The notes: generated by a model from the sequence alone, not told the origin. DNA of 64,000 bases from Papaver somniferum (GCF_003573695.1 NW_020621936.1:11098001-11162000); one strand, 5' to 3'; positions 11,595-24,245 are shown, counted from the stretch's first letter. A program made the numbers and translations.

Positions 11595-11945
11595 ATAACC
11601 GGTCATAGCCTATGACATATAACTAGTTGTAATCGGTCACAAGTTACTTTGGAATTCAAGGTGTAACCGATCACAAGCTATATTGGAATGCAAGTTGTAA
11701 CCGGTCACAAGTTACTTTAGAATTCAAGGTATAACCGGTCACAAGATGAATTTGGAAGTTAGTTGTAATCAGTCACAAGCTACCTTTAGGAAGCAGGGTG
11801 TAACCGGTCACAAGCTACTTCGGGAAGCAAGGTGTAACCGGTCACAAACAACTTTGTGGAGAAAGGTGTAACCGATTACAACCTATCCTGGGAATTATGT
11901 TATAACCGGTCACAACATATTTCGGAGTGATGGTTTAATCGGTTC
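11595..11945 (+). repeat. Minisatellite built on GTAACCGGTCACAAG
   Basis: About ten units of 35-45 bp carry GTGTAACCGGTCACAAG or a close variant, with the palindromic core ACCGGT. The same array is in the other SIRE-like fragment at 21705-21985, so it is an inherited part of the LTR. Confidence 0.8.
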
Positions 11946-12918
11946 CATGAGCAAAACCAAATATCCATGTTCACATATTTGTTCATGATGTGTGTGAATT
12001 AGGGTTTTGGGTTTGTCAAGAAGAGAAGCTTCTAGATGTCGACATTATTTGAACATATGCATAACTATTGTCATTAATTGTTCAAAGATATTCATTGATG
12101 CTCAAGGTGATCCTGGTCCGAAATATTGAAAAGCATTTAATTATGATCTTCATCATATATGTTTTAATTACCAGCAATTAAAGCATATACTCTGGAAAAT
12201 ATTATTAGTTAATGTGCTAGACTAATAATAGAAATTGTCAGAGCACTGCTCGGTCGAACTTGCAAGAGTTGCTATCTCAAGCTTGTTTTCAAGTTCAGTT
12301 GCCAAAACTATAAGTATTGATTTCTAGTCTACTTATAGCTAAGTCTTGGATTAGGATAGAAAGTGTAGTTGAGCATTAGACTTCACGGCGTTCATCGATT
12401 GAAGACGAAGAACTACTTAGGGGAGATTGTGGAACTTCATCAAAAAAAGGTATGTGGAGACTTGAACTCATATATCACTCAAAAGTATATCTACTCTATC
12501 TCCTATTTGAGACAAAATTCGTATAGCTATATAGACTTCAATTATACACATTTGATATTTCGAGCTGAGTTTAACTCGCTTACATATTTCTCGAAATATG
12601 CGTTAGTAAGCTTTCACTTTAACCAAGTTCATCTTATATTCTTGACGAAAGTCAAAAGATGATCATGTGAAAATCGTCTGGTAACATCTTACATGATTTG
12701 TGTGAGACAGTCATTTGATGTAGACTCGGAATTTTTCGTATTGATCATTCGATCACTTGAAAATTGCTTTGAAGCTAATAGTTTGTGTGAGACAGTTATT
12801 GTCGTCTTCCAAGAATTTTTCAATGGTTGAAATAAGAGTTTAGAACAATTGGATTTAAGCATAGTATGCGTACTTGTATATATGTAATCCAAGTCCGGGA
12901 ACCATGGTATACATACCC

Positions 12919-13261
12919 TATCACAATGTAGAATGTAGGGGCTACCAGGATGTGTGCCATTAGTAGATATTTAGGAGTGCCCATATAATAGTACATGTTT
13001 GTCTTTAGTAATATTCAGTCAGGCGTAATGGGTGGTTTAGATTAGCCCACTTGGAGTGTTACTAGTCGTTGGATATCGAGAGAGTGACCTGGCTATATAT
13101 ACTCAAGTATCTGTAATGAAACTCTTATCCTATTTATGAAAATACATTTTCTGATCGTTAATTCGATTTATGGCTGTGTTCTCTGAACCAGATGGATTGA
13201 TTCGAGAGAATCAAGATGTTTCTATCAATTCTTTTGCTCAATCTGTTGTGACATCACAATA
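12919..13261 (+). repeat. 5' LTR of the 12919-16740 element
   Basis: It is nearly identical to 16407-16740, including the TATATATACTCAAG promoter-like string and GATTCGAGAGAATCAAGATG. It has a few small insertions relative to the right LTR, for example near GTTCTCTGAACCAG. Confidence 0.9.
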
Positions 13262-13263
13262 AT

Positions 13264-13275
13264 TGGCATCAGAGC
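13264..13275 (+). other. Primer binding site, initiator-Met type
   Basis: TGGCATCAGAGC lies 2 bp after the left LTR. It differs by one base from TGGTATCAGAGC, the usual complement of the plant initiator tRNA-Met 3' end. Confidence 0.7.
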
Positions 13276-14349
13276 CGTTTCTTTCCACACAAATTGATCC
13301 AAAAAAAATTTCGTATCGATCTAGGCATTATTGGTATCTAGTTAGGGCAAAAAATGAAGCTTATAACCATTACCTTGATCTGCAGACACAATATAGAGAT
13401 CTATCCAATGAGGTATCTTTATGGAGTAGAAAGTGTCAGCTTTGGAGATTACATAATGAAATCTCCTGGGCAAGGGTCGGTTGGAAATCCATTCAAGTGC
13501 CACCATTCGAAAAACAATTCCTTAATAGAGCTTGGGTTACGAGATCTACGAAGGAGGAGAAAGGGGTTTTGATTGTAGACTCGGTACCTAAATTAAGCCA
13601 AGCCTCTTCAAATGTGGCAGAAGCTAGGGTTACAGAAGCAACAAACACCGAAGAGATAGTTGTAGCTGAAGAATTGGTTGCTGATTCTAATGAGTTGACT
13701 CCATCGTTTTTCGTTGAAGAAAAAGAAGATTCAACCACTGCCGCAGTAAAATCATTTCCTTCCCCTATCATTGAAAAGGATTTGTCTGTTGATGAGAATT
13801 CTCAGTACGAGAAAGTGGTGACAATGGATGTTATTGAAGTCATCCACAAAATTCTAGGTATGGATTGTTTCCACTTCAAACTTGATGCTTCTCGTTTGTT
13901 ATTCAATCGGGGTAAATATGCTGATAAATTGATTCTTCGATTACTTCTTAACTTTGAGTATAAATCAAATTTTTCATCTATACAATTGAGTGTGCCTTCA
14001 CGTGTTGTTAATAATGCTGAAATTGTTGATGAGAGAAGCTGTTTGCTAAAGTGCCAGATAAAATCGAATTCCCACACTTGTTTTGGCATGAAAGGTTAAA
14101 CGTGGGGAGGCACAAGAATTGTTTGTTAATATGCCTGAGAATGTCGCTTGTAAATCGGGCAGTGACAGAGATTCTGCTGGTTGGATATATGATCGTGGAA
14201 AAATGTTCGATATTCTTAAAGGGTATTTTTCTTTTGTTGACACTTATAAATTTGGTGTTGATGCTAATACTTCTTGTGAGCTAGTTCTTGTTGGGTTGAT
14301 TATAATGAATAATTACACAGATGAAATTGTTTCTAAGCTTGTTTTATAA
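13276..14349 (+). pseudogene. Unrecognised coding remnant inside the 12919-16740 element
   Basis: The first frame is open without a stop from the primer site to 14099, about 275 codons, though it has no ATG until about 13824. It contains a Trp-rich start (YRSRHYWYLVRAKNEAYNHY), an acidic Val/Glu-rich middle and then EVIHKILGMDCFHFKLDASR. The reading then shifts frame twice near 14040-14110 and continues as NMPENVACKSGSDRDSAG to EIVSKLVL with a TAA at 14347-14349. The long open stretches joined by shifts suggest a protein-coding remnant. I see no gag zinc knuckle or pol motif and cannot name a family. It could be a captured host gene or a diverged gag. Confidence 0.4.
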
Positions 14350-16406
14350 TAAGGGTACCAATTACTTACACATAATGAATTGTTGTTACAAGTTAAGAGT
14401 GGCTTATATGTGACCAAGGGAGCATCGAGAGAATTTTTTTTGTGTTGTCGTTGCTTTGCAGTTTTCAATCGCAAGGTTCAACGTGTACAGCCATACCCAT
14501 TCAGTACTTCAACGGCCTTCTCACATGATTTACGTCAAATGCGCCCTTGTATTCATCTCCTAAACCAACTTGCAAGCTCTACAATAGACAATATCCTCTT
14601 GTCTATTTTTGCAAATGTTTTTCATGAGGAAATACTCATAGTTATTGTTGATAGACAAGGTGATCAACTCCAGATTTTTGTGAAGAAGTTTAACATTCTT
14701 GCAGTGCTTATATTCCTAGTTCATGCCATTGCTACAGCTCAAATTTATCTTTCAAGAATCAGGTTCTTTTTTCTCTTTCCCCTGCTTCTAAATGCAGTCT
14801 CTGGAAGTTTTTCCATTCATGAGAAACTGGTGCAGAAGAATTTACATTCCACTTTGATTTGTTTGCACACATTTTACTGGGATATACATCTTACTTCATG
14901 CTGCCAGGATTCGTCAACTTGTATTTTTCGGTGGAAATACAAGTTGTTCTCAAGTGGTTGGTAGAGTAATATGTTCTGTGCAGCTATGACTCATCATCAA
15001 ATTTCTACAAACTCTGTTGCCAAACTCATTTGTGTACTGCTGGAAAGGCTTAATCAGTTTGAATCTACTAATGGATCTCCACCTATATTATATTTCCAGC
15101 AACTTTCTGCTGCCACATTTCTTGTAATGTCCACTTGTGTCATGAAGTTGGATATTGAAGTATTTGAGCAGCTAACGGTTGAATTGGGGCTTACAACCAA
15201 GTTTTTTTACTTCTGGTCAGTTTTTGACAGCAGAACTTTGTGATTCGGTTGATAGTTTGATGTGGCGATTGAGTGGTGCTGATGATTATATTCTCTGGAT
15301 TACTTATGCTTCCTCTAATGCTCAAAATGTCTTAGTCTGTGAACTGTTGAAGCGACTGCGGTGTGTAGTCGGTCTAACAACAAGTGACTATCCCCGACTC
15401 AAGTTCGATGGAAGGAAGAGAGCAATACAATTTTTTTACACTATGATAGACACTCAAGTTGTATTGAAGTTGGATCTCTATTTGAAGTGGGAATTTCATA
15501 GCCTTCTTACAGACTTTGGGACTGCAAGATATGTTCAAGGGATAAATCTGGACTTTATTTCAATTGTGATGATTGGGTTCAACTTTCACCTCATAGAGCA
15601 GTTGGAGAATCAATAGGGAAATGGAAATCACAAGCTCCAACAACTTGCTTCAACTTTTGATAGTCAGCTCCATGATATAATTCTGGGTATTCATGTTCTT
15701 CCTTACTACATTGAATACCAAGCTACATATATGCTGATGTGGGTGCCCTTTATGAGATGGAAATAAAAGTTGTACTCTACAGATCTCAGTGGTGCTTCTA
15801 GTGTGAGTTGGACCATTTCAGTTCTCAGGTGGATTCAACAAACTCCATTGTTGCTCCAGGTAATTCAAATTCTCTATGTGTGGATATGGATAAATTACTT
15901 GAGGTGGAAATTCATATTGCTTCCAAATGGCTTATGGAATGAGAGACACGTCGAGAGAGGTGGAATCCTTTTGAGTCAACTAAGGGGTCTCGACTATTTC
16001 CCAACTAACATTGATAGCTGGAGCTGCTGGACAAAACCATGGATCAAAATTCATGATCATAGGGTTCTCTGCACAGATGAAGACATAGAGATCCATATTC
16101 CTTCCTCAGCAACCACGACTATTTCTTCAAGTGGTGTTTGTACTGGTGCTTCTCAAGCCGTGAGTGATGACGATAAGAGAAATGGACAGTTGATGGTCAG
16201 GCTTCATGTTAAAGTCTTGAAGGGCTTCACATTGGTCACTATTGGAGTTGGAGAAAACTATAACACTACTAGTCCTTTGGATACTGGGCATAACCCTTGC
16301 GTTGGTCCTATCATGCTCCTGAAGATGTATCAAGCGACAACTTTCCTTCTGCTGGTTCTCTTTGCTCTCATACTTGAGGACAAGGATGTTTTCAAGGGGA
16401 GTGTAA
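14350..16406 (+). other. Interior of the non-autonomous LTR element, no recognised domain
   Basis: Several medium-length open stretches in different frames (14380-14964, 15179-15616, 15770-16426) suggest decayed coding sequence. None shows a motif I recognise. The last lies next to the purine tract before the right LTR. Confidence 0.4.
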
Positions 16407-16740
16407 TGTCACAATGTAGAATGTAGGGGATACCAGGATGTGTGACATTAGTAGATATTTAGGAGTGCCCATATAATAATGTGTTTGTCTTTCGTAATAT
16501 TCAGTCAGGTGTAACGGGTGGTTTAGATTAGCCCACTTGGAGTGTTACTAGCCGTTGGATATCGAGAGAGTGACCTAGCTTTATATACTCAAGTATCTGT
16601 AACGAAACTCTTATCCAATTTATGAAAATACATTTTCTGATCGTTAATTCGATTTATGGTTGCGTTCCAGATGGCTTGATTCGAGAGAATCAAGATGTTT
16701 TTATCAATTCTTTTGCTCAATCTGTTGTGACATCACAACA
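16407..16740 (+). repeat. 3' LTR of the 12919-16740 element
   Basis: It starts TGTCACAATGTAGAATG after the purine tract and ends CATCACAACA, followed by the TACCC duplication. Confidence 0.9.
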
Positions 16741-17411
16741 TACCCGTATGCGTACTAGTTGGTTTAGTGAAGTCCGGAAACCTTATACGCATACCGGTAC
16801 GCGTATTGGCGTAAGGTTTAGGTCCGAGATTTTCTGCTAAATTTGGAAGGTACGCGTACCAGTTCGCGTACTGGCAAAACCCAAACTTAGTCCGGCCACT
16901 AAGGTATGCGTACCCGTTTGCATATCTAGTGGATAATGTTCTAAAATCGGTTTGTTCATGAACTAATACATTTATATATAATAAGGAACACAATCTTTTG
17001 CAAACCGTGGCTATAATGTTCACGACTTGATTCGAGTGAATCAAAATCGATTTTGCTTCAATTGTGTCTTGTATACTTCTGTGAGAATATAAACAATTGA
17101 ACAACTCTAGAACTAGCTTCATTTGAGTCATTTGAACTAGTTATGGTTAAGATAAATATGGTTGATATGAAAGTGTTCATTTGCTAACTTCAGTTAACTA
17201 TTGTTGAGCCAACTAAGGTGCACACGTTTAGGTACCGTTACTCATATCTAAATGAAGTCATTTTTCATTTGAATGTAACAAGCTAAGTTCGATCTAACGG
17301 TTGAAAGATATTAGCTTGAGTCTAATCAGGTTTTCATCTAACGGTGAATATTGAATGATTTATTACCTTGATTACCAAGGTAACATGGATTGCAAACCCT
17401 GATTTTAAGAC

Positions 17412-17419
17412 TATATAAA
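17412..17419 (+). promoter_or_regulatory. TATA box in the SIRE-like LTR
   Basis: TATATAAA is followed by GGAGAACTCTAGC and a leader-like stretch (ACCTAATCCCCACACC), as expected near an LTR transcription start. Confidence 0.4.
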
Positions 17420-18552
17420 GGAGAACTCTAGCAACTGGGAAACCTAATCCCCACACCTCATGTGTGATACTAGTTGCGACTAGAGTTGATTCTCCTTTAA
17501 CCTTATGTTTTTCACGAAACCTTGTAGGTTAACAACTTGAGGACTTCATTGGGATTGTGAAGCCAGACCCAACTATTTTCTCTGTAGTTGCTGATCTGAT
17601 CTTGCTGTTTTCTATCGTGATTGAGTATTATCTTCTCTAAGATTGGCTCGAGATTTAATCTCCGATAGGCAAGATAAAAAGTAGTCACAAACATCTTCGT
17701 CTTATCGTTTGTGATTCCACAATATCTTGTTTCGCTACCATACGATTAAGATTATTGTATGGTGATTGATATTACTAGGTTGTTCTTCGGGAATATATAT
17801 AAGTCTGGTGCATCAATTAGTTCCTGTTCACCTTGATTTATCAAAAGACGGAACAAAACTCATAGGTTTATCGGTGGAAGACAGATTTATCTATACAATA
17901 GACTTTTATGTGTGAGACAAATTTGTTTATCAAGTCTTCGACTTTGGGTCGTATCAACTCTTATTTGTGGGTGAGATCAGCTAAGGGAATCAAGTGCGTA
18001 GTGTCATGCTGGGATTCAGAGATGTAAGGAGCGCAACTGTACCTTGATCAGTGTCAGATTGGCTAGGGCTCAACTACATTCCAGTCCGAAGTTAACTTGG
18101 AGTAGGCTGGTGTCTATAGCGGCTTAATATAGTGTGGTGTTCAAATCTGGACTAGGTCCCGGGGTTTTCCTGCATTTGCGGTTTCATCGTTAACAAAATT
18201 TCTGGTTTCTGTGTTATTTTTTTTCCGCACTATATTTATTCATATAATTGAAATATCACAGGTTGTGCGCAGTTTAATCAATTAGATAATCCAACCTTTG
18301 CTTGTTGATTTAAATTTATTGACACTTGAACATTGGTCTTTGGTACCGGTCAAGTTATTTCACATAATAATCAGGCTCGCGTATTTCTATCTGTTTGATT
18401 TGTTGATTACATTGTGAAACAGAGATGCAACTCTTGGTTATATTTCCATTGATTGAGTCTGACTGTCTAGTTGATTCTCTTGGAATTACGTTAGAGTTGT
18501 CCATACAGATTGCTAAGCGACATATTGGGTGTGGTTGTTACACCCCCGCTTT

Positions 18553-20072
18553 TTCTGAAATTTTCTATGAGAGTTTTCATAAATATTGGTTAACATTAAT
18601 TGGAAATAGGAAAAACCGAAATTAGGTACTTTAATGCATATTTTGAAAAATTTTTGGTTTTGGAATTTTCTTGTTGTCCAAATAACCTTGGTCTATAAAT
18701 ACTTGAGTTTGCATTTCTTGGAAACTATCCTAAGAGGCAGGCAAACTTCAATCTTGTTGTTTCTGGTGGATCCGTCTATCCGGAGAGGAAAGTACCCTAA
18801 TTAGGCGAAATCTCTTACGACCACTCGCTTAAAGACTTATGTGGGATCAAGAAGCTCTACGAGTATCGTTGGTGGGAAACTAGATGATTGCAGTGTTATT
18901 AGTTTTTGATTATTGATTTGATTGACTAAAGGTTGTTGAAACTTTAATTGCACCTACTTTGTTAATTCTTGAGAACCTTCTCTTCCGATATAAGGCTCAC
19001 TCAAACTAGATCACAATATTGACGGGATCTTTAGAACCATCTTCGAATCTAAAGACATATTGTGATAATCCTTTGTGAACAGACTCTGTTATGTGTGTGA
19101 TTGATCACAACATGATTCAAGTTGTGTTGTGCAGGTTATTGAAGGCAATAGAAGATTTGAAGACGAAAAAGAATTCTTATTATTTTTCGTATCTTGTGGA
19201 TTTAGTGCACAAACCTTGATCGGCTGGGATCCAACTAGAATCGTGTTTTTCTTTGATATACTTGATTGATTGGTTGCGTGAGATCGGCATCGCTTTATAG
19301 TTTCTCTTTGAGATCTATATTGATTGATTGCAAATCTATAATTTGATTATTTCGGTAACCAAAAGATAGATTGATCTAACCAGACAAAGGAGCTTATTAG
19401 TTTAAACGGAAGTGCCTTTGTCAACAACTCATAATATCTTCTAGCAGGATTGATTAGAGTGGTTACCAAACAGATTCTTCCTATGCTGTTTGGAATACGA
19501 TACAAAGGACTTTGCTATTCACGTGCGTGACTCTAGAAGTCGAAGGCGCAGGGATACCGAGGAAACTAAATATCTAGGGGTAGTCTATTTCGTCTCAACT
19601 ATACGAAGTTAGTATTAGATTTTGTTTAGTGCCTTAATTTTGGAAGTATTCAAAACTGGACTAGGTCCGGGGGTTTTCTGCATTTGCGGTTTCCTCGTTA
19701 ACAAAATCTTACTGTGTCATTTACTTTGTTTTCTGCACTGTAATTGCTATTATAATTAAGTAAATTACACACGTATGTTAATTCCATAACACTTGATATT
19801 GGTCCTATAGAGTTTCGGTTTAATAACGTACCTATTATCAAGTGCACACTTTGTTGTCGTACCTTCTCGTCTCAATCTTGCATCCATAGTAAATCACACA
19901 AGTGATCTTGTTGTTGTATTGTCTCGATCTCGTATCCATAGACGTTCACACGAAGTGTGAACCGAATTTGTTGTATTGTCTCGACTTTGTCCATAGACGA
20001 TCACATTCAGTAAATGACTTATATGTGGATAATTAAAAGATTGTGGTGTATTTGGGTACCCTCGTCTTTTCA
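18553..20072 (+). mobile_element. LTR of a second copia-like family, copy 1
   Basis: It is homologous to 22276-23845 at both ends: TAGGTACTTTAATG, TATAAATACTTGAGTTTGC and GGGAAACTAGATGATT on the left, and TTGTCCATAGACGATC to CCCTCGTCTTTTCA on the right. A TATAAATA box is at 18694-18701. It also holds the GCATTTGCGGTTTCCTCGTT block near 19680. I saw no adjoining coding region, so it may be a solo LTR. The exact start is uncertain. Confidence 0.55.
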
Positions 20073-21032
20073 GTTTTCAGTAACAAAAAATATAGATTGT
20101 GGAAAAAGGATTTATCACAATGAAGTCACTAGAAACAACAAAAACAATATAGATGGTGACAAATTGATTTAAATTATCATCGTTAATGTTACCAGGAACA
20201 AGAAGAAAATAAAATGCAAAAAATGATTTATCACCGTGTAATCAAAACAAATGGAAAACCACCGATGGTGATAAATTAAAATACGAAATTGGTGAATACT
20301 TCAGTTTTCATCCGTAATGAAAATTGAAATATTGATGAAATTTCTGGTTTCACCGGACTATATTTCACTATTCATTATTAATATTGTAAAAAGAATAACA
20401 ATGCTCGTTAAAGTTTTAGTTGATTACTTTTCACAAAATATAGCAGGATAATTAACTTTGAATGAACATGACAAAAAATCATACTGGTGCATGGTAGAAG
20501 GTAAAACATGTAGAGAGAATGACCTTATCAGTTTTTTTTTTTTTTTTTTTTTTTTTGCATCAATAGGTGATGAAACAATAATAATCTAAGTTTCCTCTCA
20601 TTTCCTCTGATTTCCAGTGGGAAAATATTTTTTAACGAGAGTTTTTGTTTTTTAATTGCTCGGATTAGATGTAGGAAATAGTGGTGTTTATTCATTGTTT
20701 AAACGTTTTAGTTGTTTTTCCTTCGATATTTTCTTCATGTCGTCTGGTAGTTTGATTCGTCTTTTGTTGTTTCTCATTGCGTGTTTCGAACGCTTCTTTC
20801 TAGCATTAATGTCTGTCTATTTTGGTTATTTGGTGGTTTAATACTCCAGCATCGAGTTGTTGTACTATGATATGGATTTCATAATCAAGATCAGGCAAAA
20901 GCTTTATGATTCAAGGGAGTTCCCTTTTTACATGAAAAATTCTATCAAATGGTCGGACTATGTTCAGATGATCACTTAATCTCTTATTTATTAAGTTTTA
21001 TTATACTTATATTTGTCATCTTCTAGTATCTT
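20073..21032. other. AT-rich spacer, no gene seen
   Basis: I see no convincing coding sequence. There are short GGTGATAAAT-type repeats near 20150-20290 and an uninterrupted poly(T) run of about 25 near 20531-20557, possibly the tail of an old minus-strand retroposon. Confidence 0.5.
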
Positions 21033-22275
21033 TGTTAGATCATAGCTCAGTTGAACCCACCAAGTGTTGGTATGTCAAGGTTGGTTGTCATATTTTAGTA
21101 TCAAAACTCATCTAGAGTTACTTGATTATTTACTAGAGTCGACTTCACTTAGGTTAGACTAGAAAGTCTAGAAATGTTGAGACTTACAAATATTACTCTG
21201 AAGGCCTGAAGAAACTGAAGAAATAACGACTGCAACGAAGACATCATCCTTCCACTTGAGGTTAGTCATACTGACTTGACTTGTTTCCATTCCTAACGTA
21301 TCTTTCAAGTCGTATTATATTGAAAACATAACATGAGAAGCTGTATATATAACACTCTAGTGATTAGACTTGGTCATATTATTATGATCAAAGTGTCAAG
21401 GAATTATATGGGATTACGAAGTATAACGCTTATTTTTTGAACTTCGTAAATAAGACATCAACATAATCTATGTATTCAGTTACTTGATTATGTGTGGGAT
21501 ATATGCGTGGTTTCATCCTAGAAAACTATGTATTATTACATTGGTTTAAGGAAGTAGAATTGTGAACTTGTTTCATAATCGAAAGGGGAAATCATGAACT
21601 TGTTTCATAATTGTGAACTTGTGAGCTTGTTTTATTGAATATCTTTTGGATGACCAATACTAGATGACAAAGTAAAACCTATCTTGAGTTATGTTGAGAA
21701 TCAAGGTATAACCGGTCATATCTTATGGTGTGTAGCAAAGTGTAACCAGTCACAAGCTTATTTGGAAAAAAGGTGTAACCGGTCACAAGTTACATTGGGA
21801 AGTAAGGTGTCATCGGTCACAAGATGAATTGGGAAGAAAGGTGTAACCGATTACAAGCTACTTTGAGAAGTAAGGTGTAACCGATCACAAGCTACATTGG
21901 GGAGCATGGTGTAACCGGTCACAACCTATCTTGGGGAGCATGGTATAACCAATCATAACTTACATTGTGAGTCTTGGTATAATCGGTTCCAAGAGCAAAA
22001 CCGAGTTTCCAAAGTTCACACGTTTTCTTGATGATTGTGTGTGAATCAGGAATTAGGGTTTCCTAAGAGAAACTTATAGATGTCGACATTATTTGAACAT
22101 GTACATAACTCTTATCATTAATTGATATTGCTTGATACTCAGGGTGATCCCGAACCGAAATATTGAAAATCATTTAATTATGATTTTCATAATATATGTT
22201 TTAATTACCAGTAATTAAAGCATATATTCTTAAAAAGGTTTATTAATGAATGTGCTAAACTTATAATAGTAACTT
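21033..22275 (+). mobile_element. SIRE-like LTR fragment, copy 2 (5' part)
   Basis: It starts TGTTAGATCATAGCTCAG, a plausible LTR start with TG, and from about 21180 it follows 11085-12240 closely, including the CCGGTCACAAG minisatellite. Similarity stops near 22275, where the next LTR family begins, so only the first third is present. Confidence 0.55.
21705..21985 (+). repeat. GTAACCGGTCACAAG minisatellite, copy 2
   Basis: About nine units are seen, the counterpart of 11595-11945 in the other SIRE-like fragment. Confidence 0.8.
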
Positions 22276-23845
22276 TCTAAGAGAGATTTCGGAAATATGG
22301 TTTGGCATTTGATTGGAAATACTAAAACCGAAATTAGGTACTTTAATGAATATCTTGAGAATATTTTCGGTTTTGGAATTTCCTTGTTGTCCAAACGACC
22401 TTGGTCTATAAATAATTGAGTTTGCATTTCTTACAAACTATCCTAAGAGCCAGGCAAACTTCATTTGTGTTGTTTCTGCTGCAGCCATCTAACTGGAGAG
22501 GAAAGTACCCAAATTAGCTGAAATCTCTTACGACCGCTCGTTTAAAGACTTATGTAGGATCAAGAAGATCTACGAGTATCGTTGGTGGGAAACTAGATGA
22601 TTACATTGTTATTGTATTTTTCGATTAATGATTTGATTGACTGACGGTTGTTGAAACTTTGATTGCACCTAGTTTGGTTATTCATGGGAGCCTTCTCTTC
22701 TGACATAAGGGTCACTCAAACTAGATCAAAAAATCGACGGGATCTTTAGAACCATTTGCGGATCTAAAGACATCTTGTGATAATCCATTGTTAACAGACT
22801 CCGTTCTGTGTGTGATTGATCACAAGAGGATTCAAGTTTGTGTTGTGCAGGTTATTGAGAAGGCAATTGAAGATTTGAAGATGAAGAAAATTTTCTTATT
22901 AGTTTTCGTATCTTGTGAATTTTGTGCACACATATTGATCGGCTGGGATCCAACTAGAATCGTGTTTATCTTTAATAGACTTGGCCCTAGGTTTGCACGG
23001 CTTGGCATGTTAGGTCGCAAGCGTCGCCTGGCATGTGCCAATGGCGCGTGTGGCGGCTTGGCCCTAGGTTTGCACGGCTTGGCATGCTAGGTCGCAAGCG
23101 TCGCTTGGCATGTTCCATTGGCGCGTGTGGCGTAATGATTGTGCAGCTCGAATTTGGCACGGTTGCCGTGAAGCGCAATGATTATGCAGCTCGAATTTGG
23201 CACGGTTGCCGTGAAGCGCAATGATTGTGCGTCTTGGTTTTGGCATGGTTGCCATGATGCGCAGCGATTGTGCGGCTTTGGTTTTGGCATAGTTGCCATG
23301 ATGTGCAGGGATTGTGCAGCTTTGGTTTTGGCATAGTTTCCATGATGCGCAGCGATTGTGCGGCTTTGGTTTTGGCATGGCTGCCATGATGCGCAGCGAT
23401 TGTGCGGCTTTGGTTTTGGCATGTTTGCCATGATGCGCAACGATGTGCGGCTTTGGTTTTGGCATAGTTTCCATGATGCGCAGCGATTGTGCGGCTTTGG
23501 TTTTGGCATAGTTGCCATGATGCGCAGCTATTGTGCGGCTTAGGTTTTTGTGTGTCGAAACCCTAGTTAGCATTTGAAAAAAGATACCCTGGTAATTTTT
23601 TACATAAGTGCATTAAATATTCTAATAAATATGTTTAGCGTCACCAGTGACGTCATGCTATGCGTAAGGTTTTACGATTTTATCCCTTGTCTAAAAACAA
23701 CCATCAACACATAGATAACCACACAAAGTGTATACCATAGTTGTCGTATTGTCTCAACTTTGTCCATAGACGATCTTACTTGGTATAAGACTTATAGGTT
23801 GATATTTAAAAGATTGTGGTGTATTTGGTTACCCTCGTCTTTTCA
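22276..23845 (+). mobile_element. LTR of the second copia-like family, copy 2, expanded by a minisatellite
   Basis: Left and right ends match 18553-20072, with the TATAAATA box at 22407-22414 and the end CCCTCGTCTTTTCA. The middle segment of copy 1 is replaced by GC-rich tandem repeats (22983-23545). Confidence 0.55.
22983..23545 (+). repeat. GC-rich tandem repeats, 77-bp then 44-bp periods
   Basis: Two 77-bp units start with GGCCCTAGGTTTGCACGG (22983 and 23060). From about 23130 a 44-bp unit of the type GATGCGCAGCGATTGTGCGG plus TTTGGTTTTGGCAT runs about nine times. The composition differs sharply from the AT-rich flanks. Long open frames across it on the minus strand are a by-product of the repeat. 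Confidence 0.85.
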
Positions 23846-24245
23846 ATCTTTTTCTATCTCTTGTTGAAAACTTGGCAACATACTATTTATCATATTTTTA
23901 TTATGTTACAATGTTGTTTTGATGTACTTAATCATGGTGTGGTATCAATGAAACATAATTTTCTTATTGTCAAAACAAGAAAAAAAATAGACATTTGATC
24001 AGTCAAATAAGCCAAATATGAATCGGTTCAGAACAAAAGTTTACTACTACGCAAATGCTAAACGTCACCCACAAAAATGTCCCCTCTGGGGTTTGGGGGC
24101 TATAAGCCTGTGAGACTCGGGGGAAAAACTTGAGATTTCTCCTCGGTACGTCTAACATTACTTTTATTACTAGACGAAAAAACAAAAAACAAAAAAACAA
24201 TCCAAAGTTACAATGAGTGGAATACAAGATTAAGATTACCATGTT
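23846..24245. other. AT-rich spacer
   Basis: I see no supported gene, RNA or repeat in this stretch. Confidence 0.5.

Larger units (their letters stand above)
12919..16740 (+). mobile_element. Non-autonomous LTR retrotransposon with short LTRs
   Basis: Two ~340-bp direct repeats (12919-13261 and 16407-16740) bound a 3,145-bp interior. TACCC occurs on both outer sides (12914-12918 and 16741-16745), a 5-bp target-site duplication. The right LTR has TG...CA ends (TGTCACAATG...CATCACAACA), while the left copy has decayed to TA...TA. A TGGCATCAGAGC primer site follows the left LTR and a purine tract (CAAGGGGAGTG) precedes the right one. No protease, integrase or reverse transcriptase motif is visible, so it must have moved in trans. 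I leave the superfamily open because both Copia and Ty3 elements use this primer type. Confidence 0.85.
11085..18552 (+). mobile_element. SIRE-like LTR fragment, interrupted by a later LTR element
   Basis: The first ~1.2 kb matches 21180-22275 of this window. The right part has features I associate with SIRE-type Ty1/copia LTRs: TATATAAA at 17412-17419, the block TCCTGCATTTGCGGTTTC near 18168, and the end GTGGTTGTTACACCCCCGC. The 5' ~150 bp present in the second copy (from 21033) are missing, so the left end is truncated. Without the inserted element at 12919-16740 it is about 3.6 kb. The family name is from memory. Confidence 0.55.

Noticed and set aside
13263..13265. TTG as a start codon for the frame after the left LTR of the 12919-16740 element
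   Set aside because: It overlaps the primer binding site, and TTG is not a normal plant start. The frame is described as a remnant without a defined start.
20531..20557. Long poly(T) as the tail of a minus-strand retroposon
   Set aside because: I could not find a body with pol III boxes or a matching target duplication next to it.
23064..23573. Two long minus-strand frames (143 and 169 codons) with HNRCASW/CQNQS-like repeats
   Set aside because: They follow the 44-bp minisatellite and change with it. No independent evidence of a gene.
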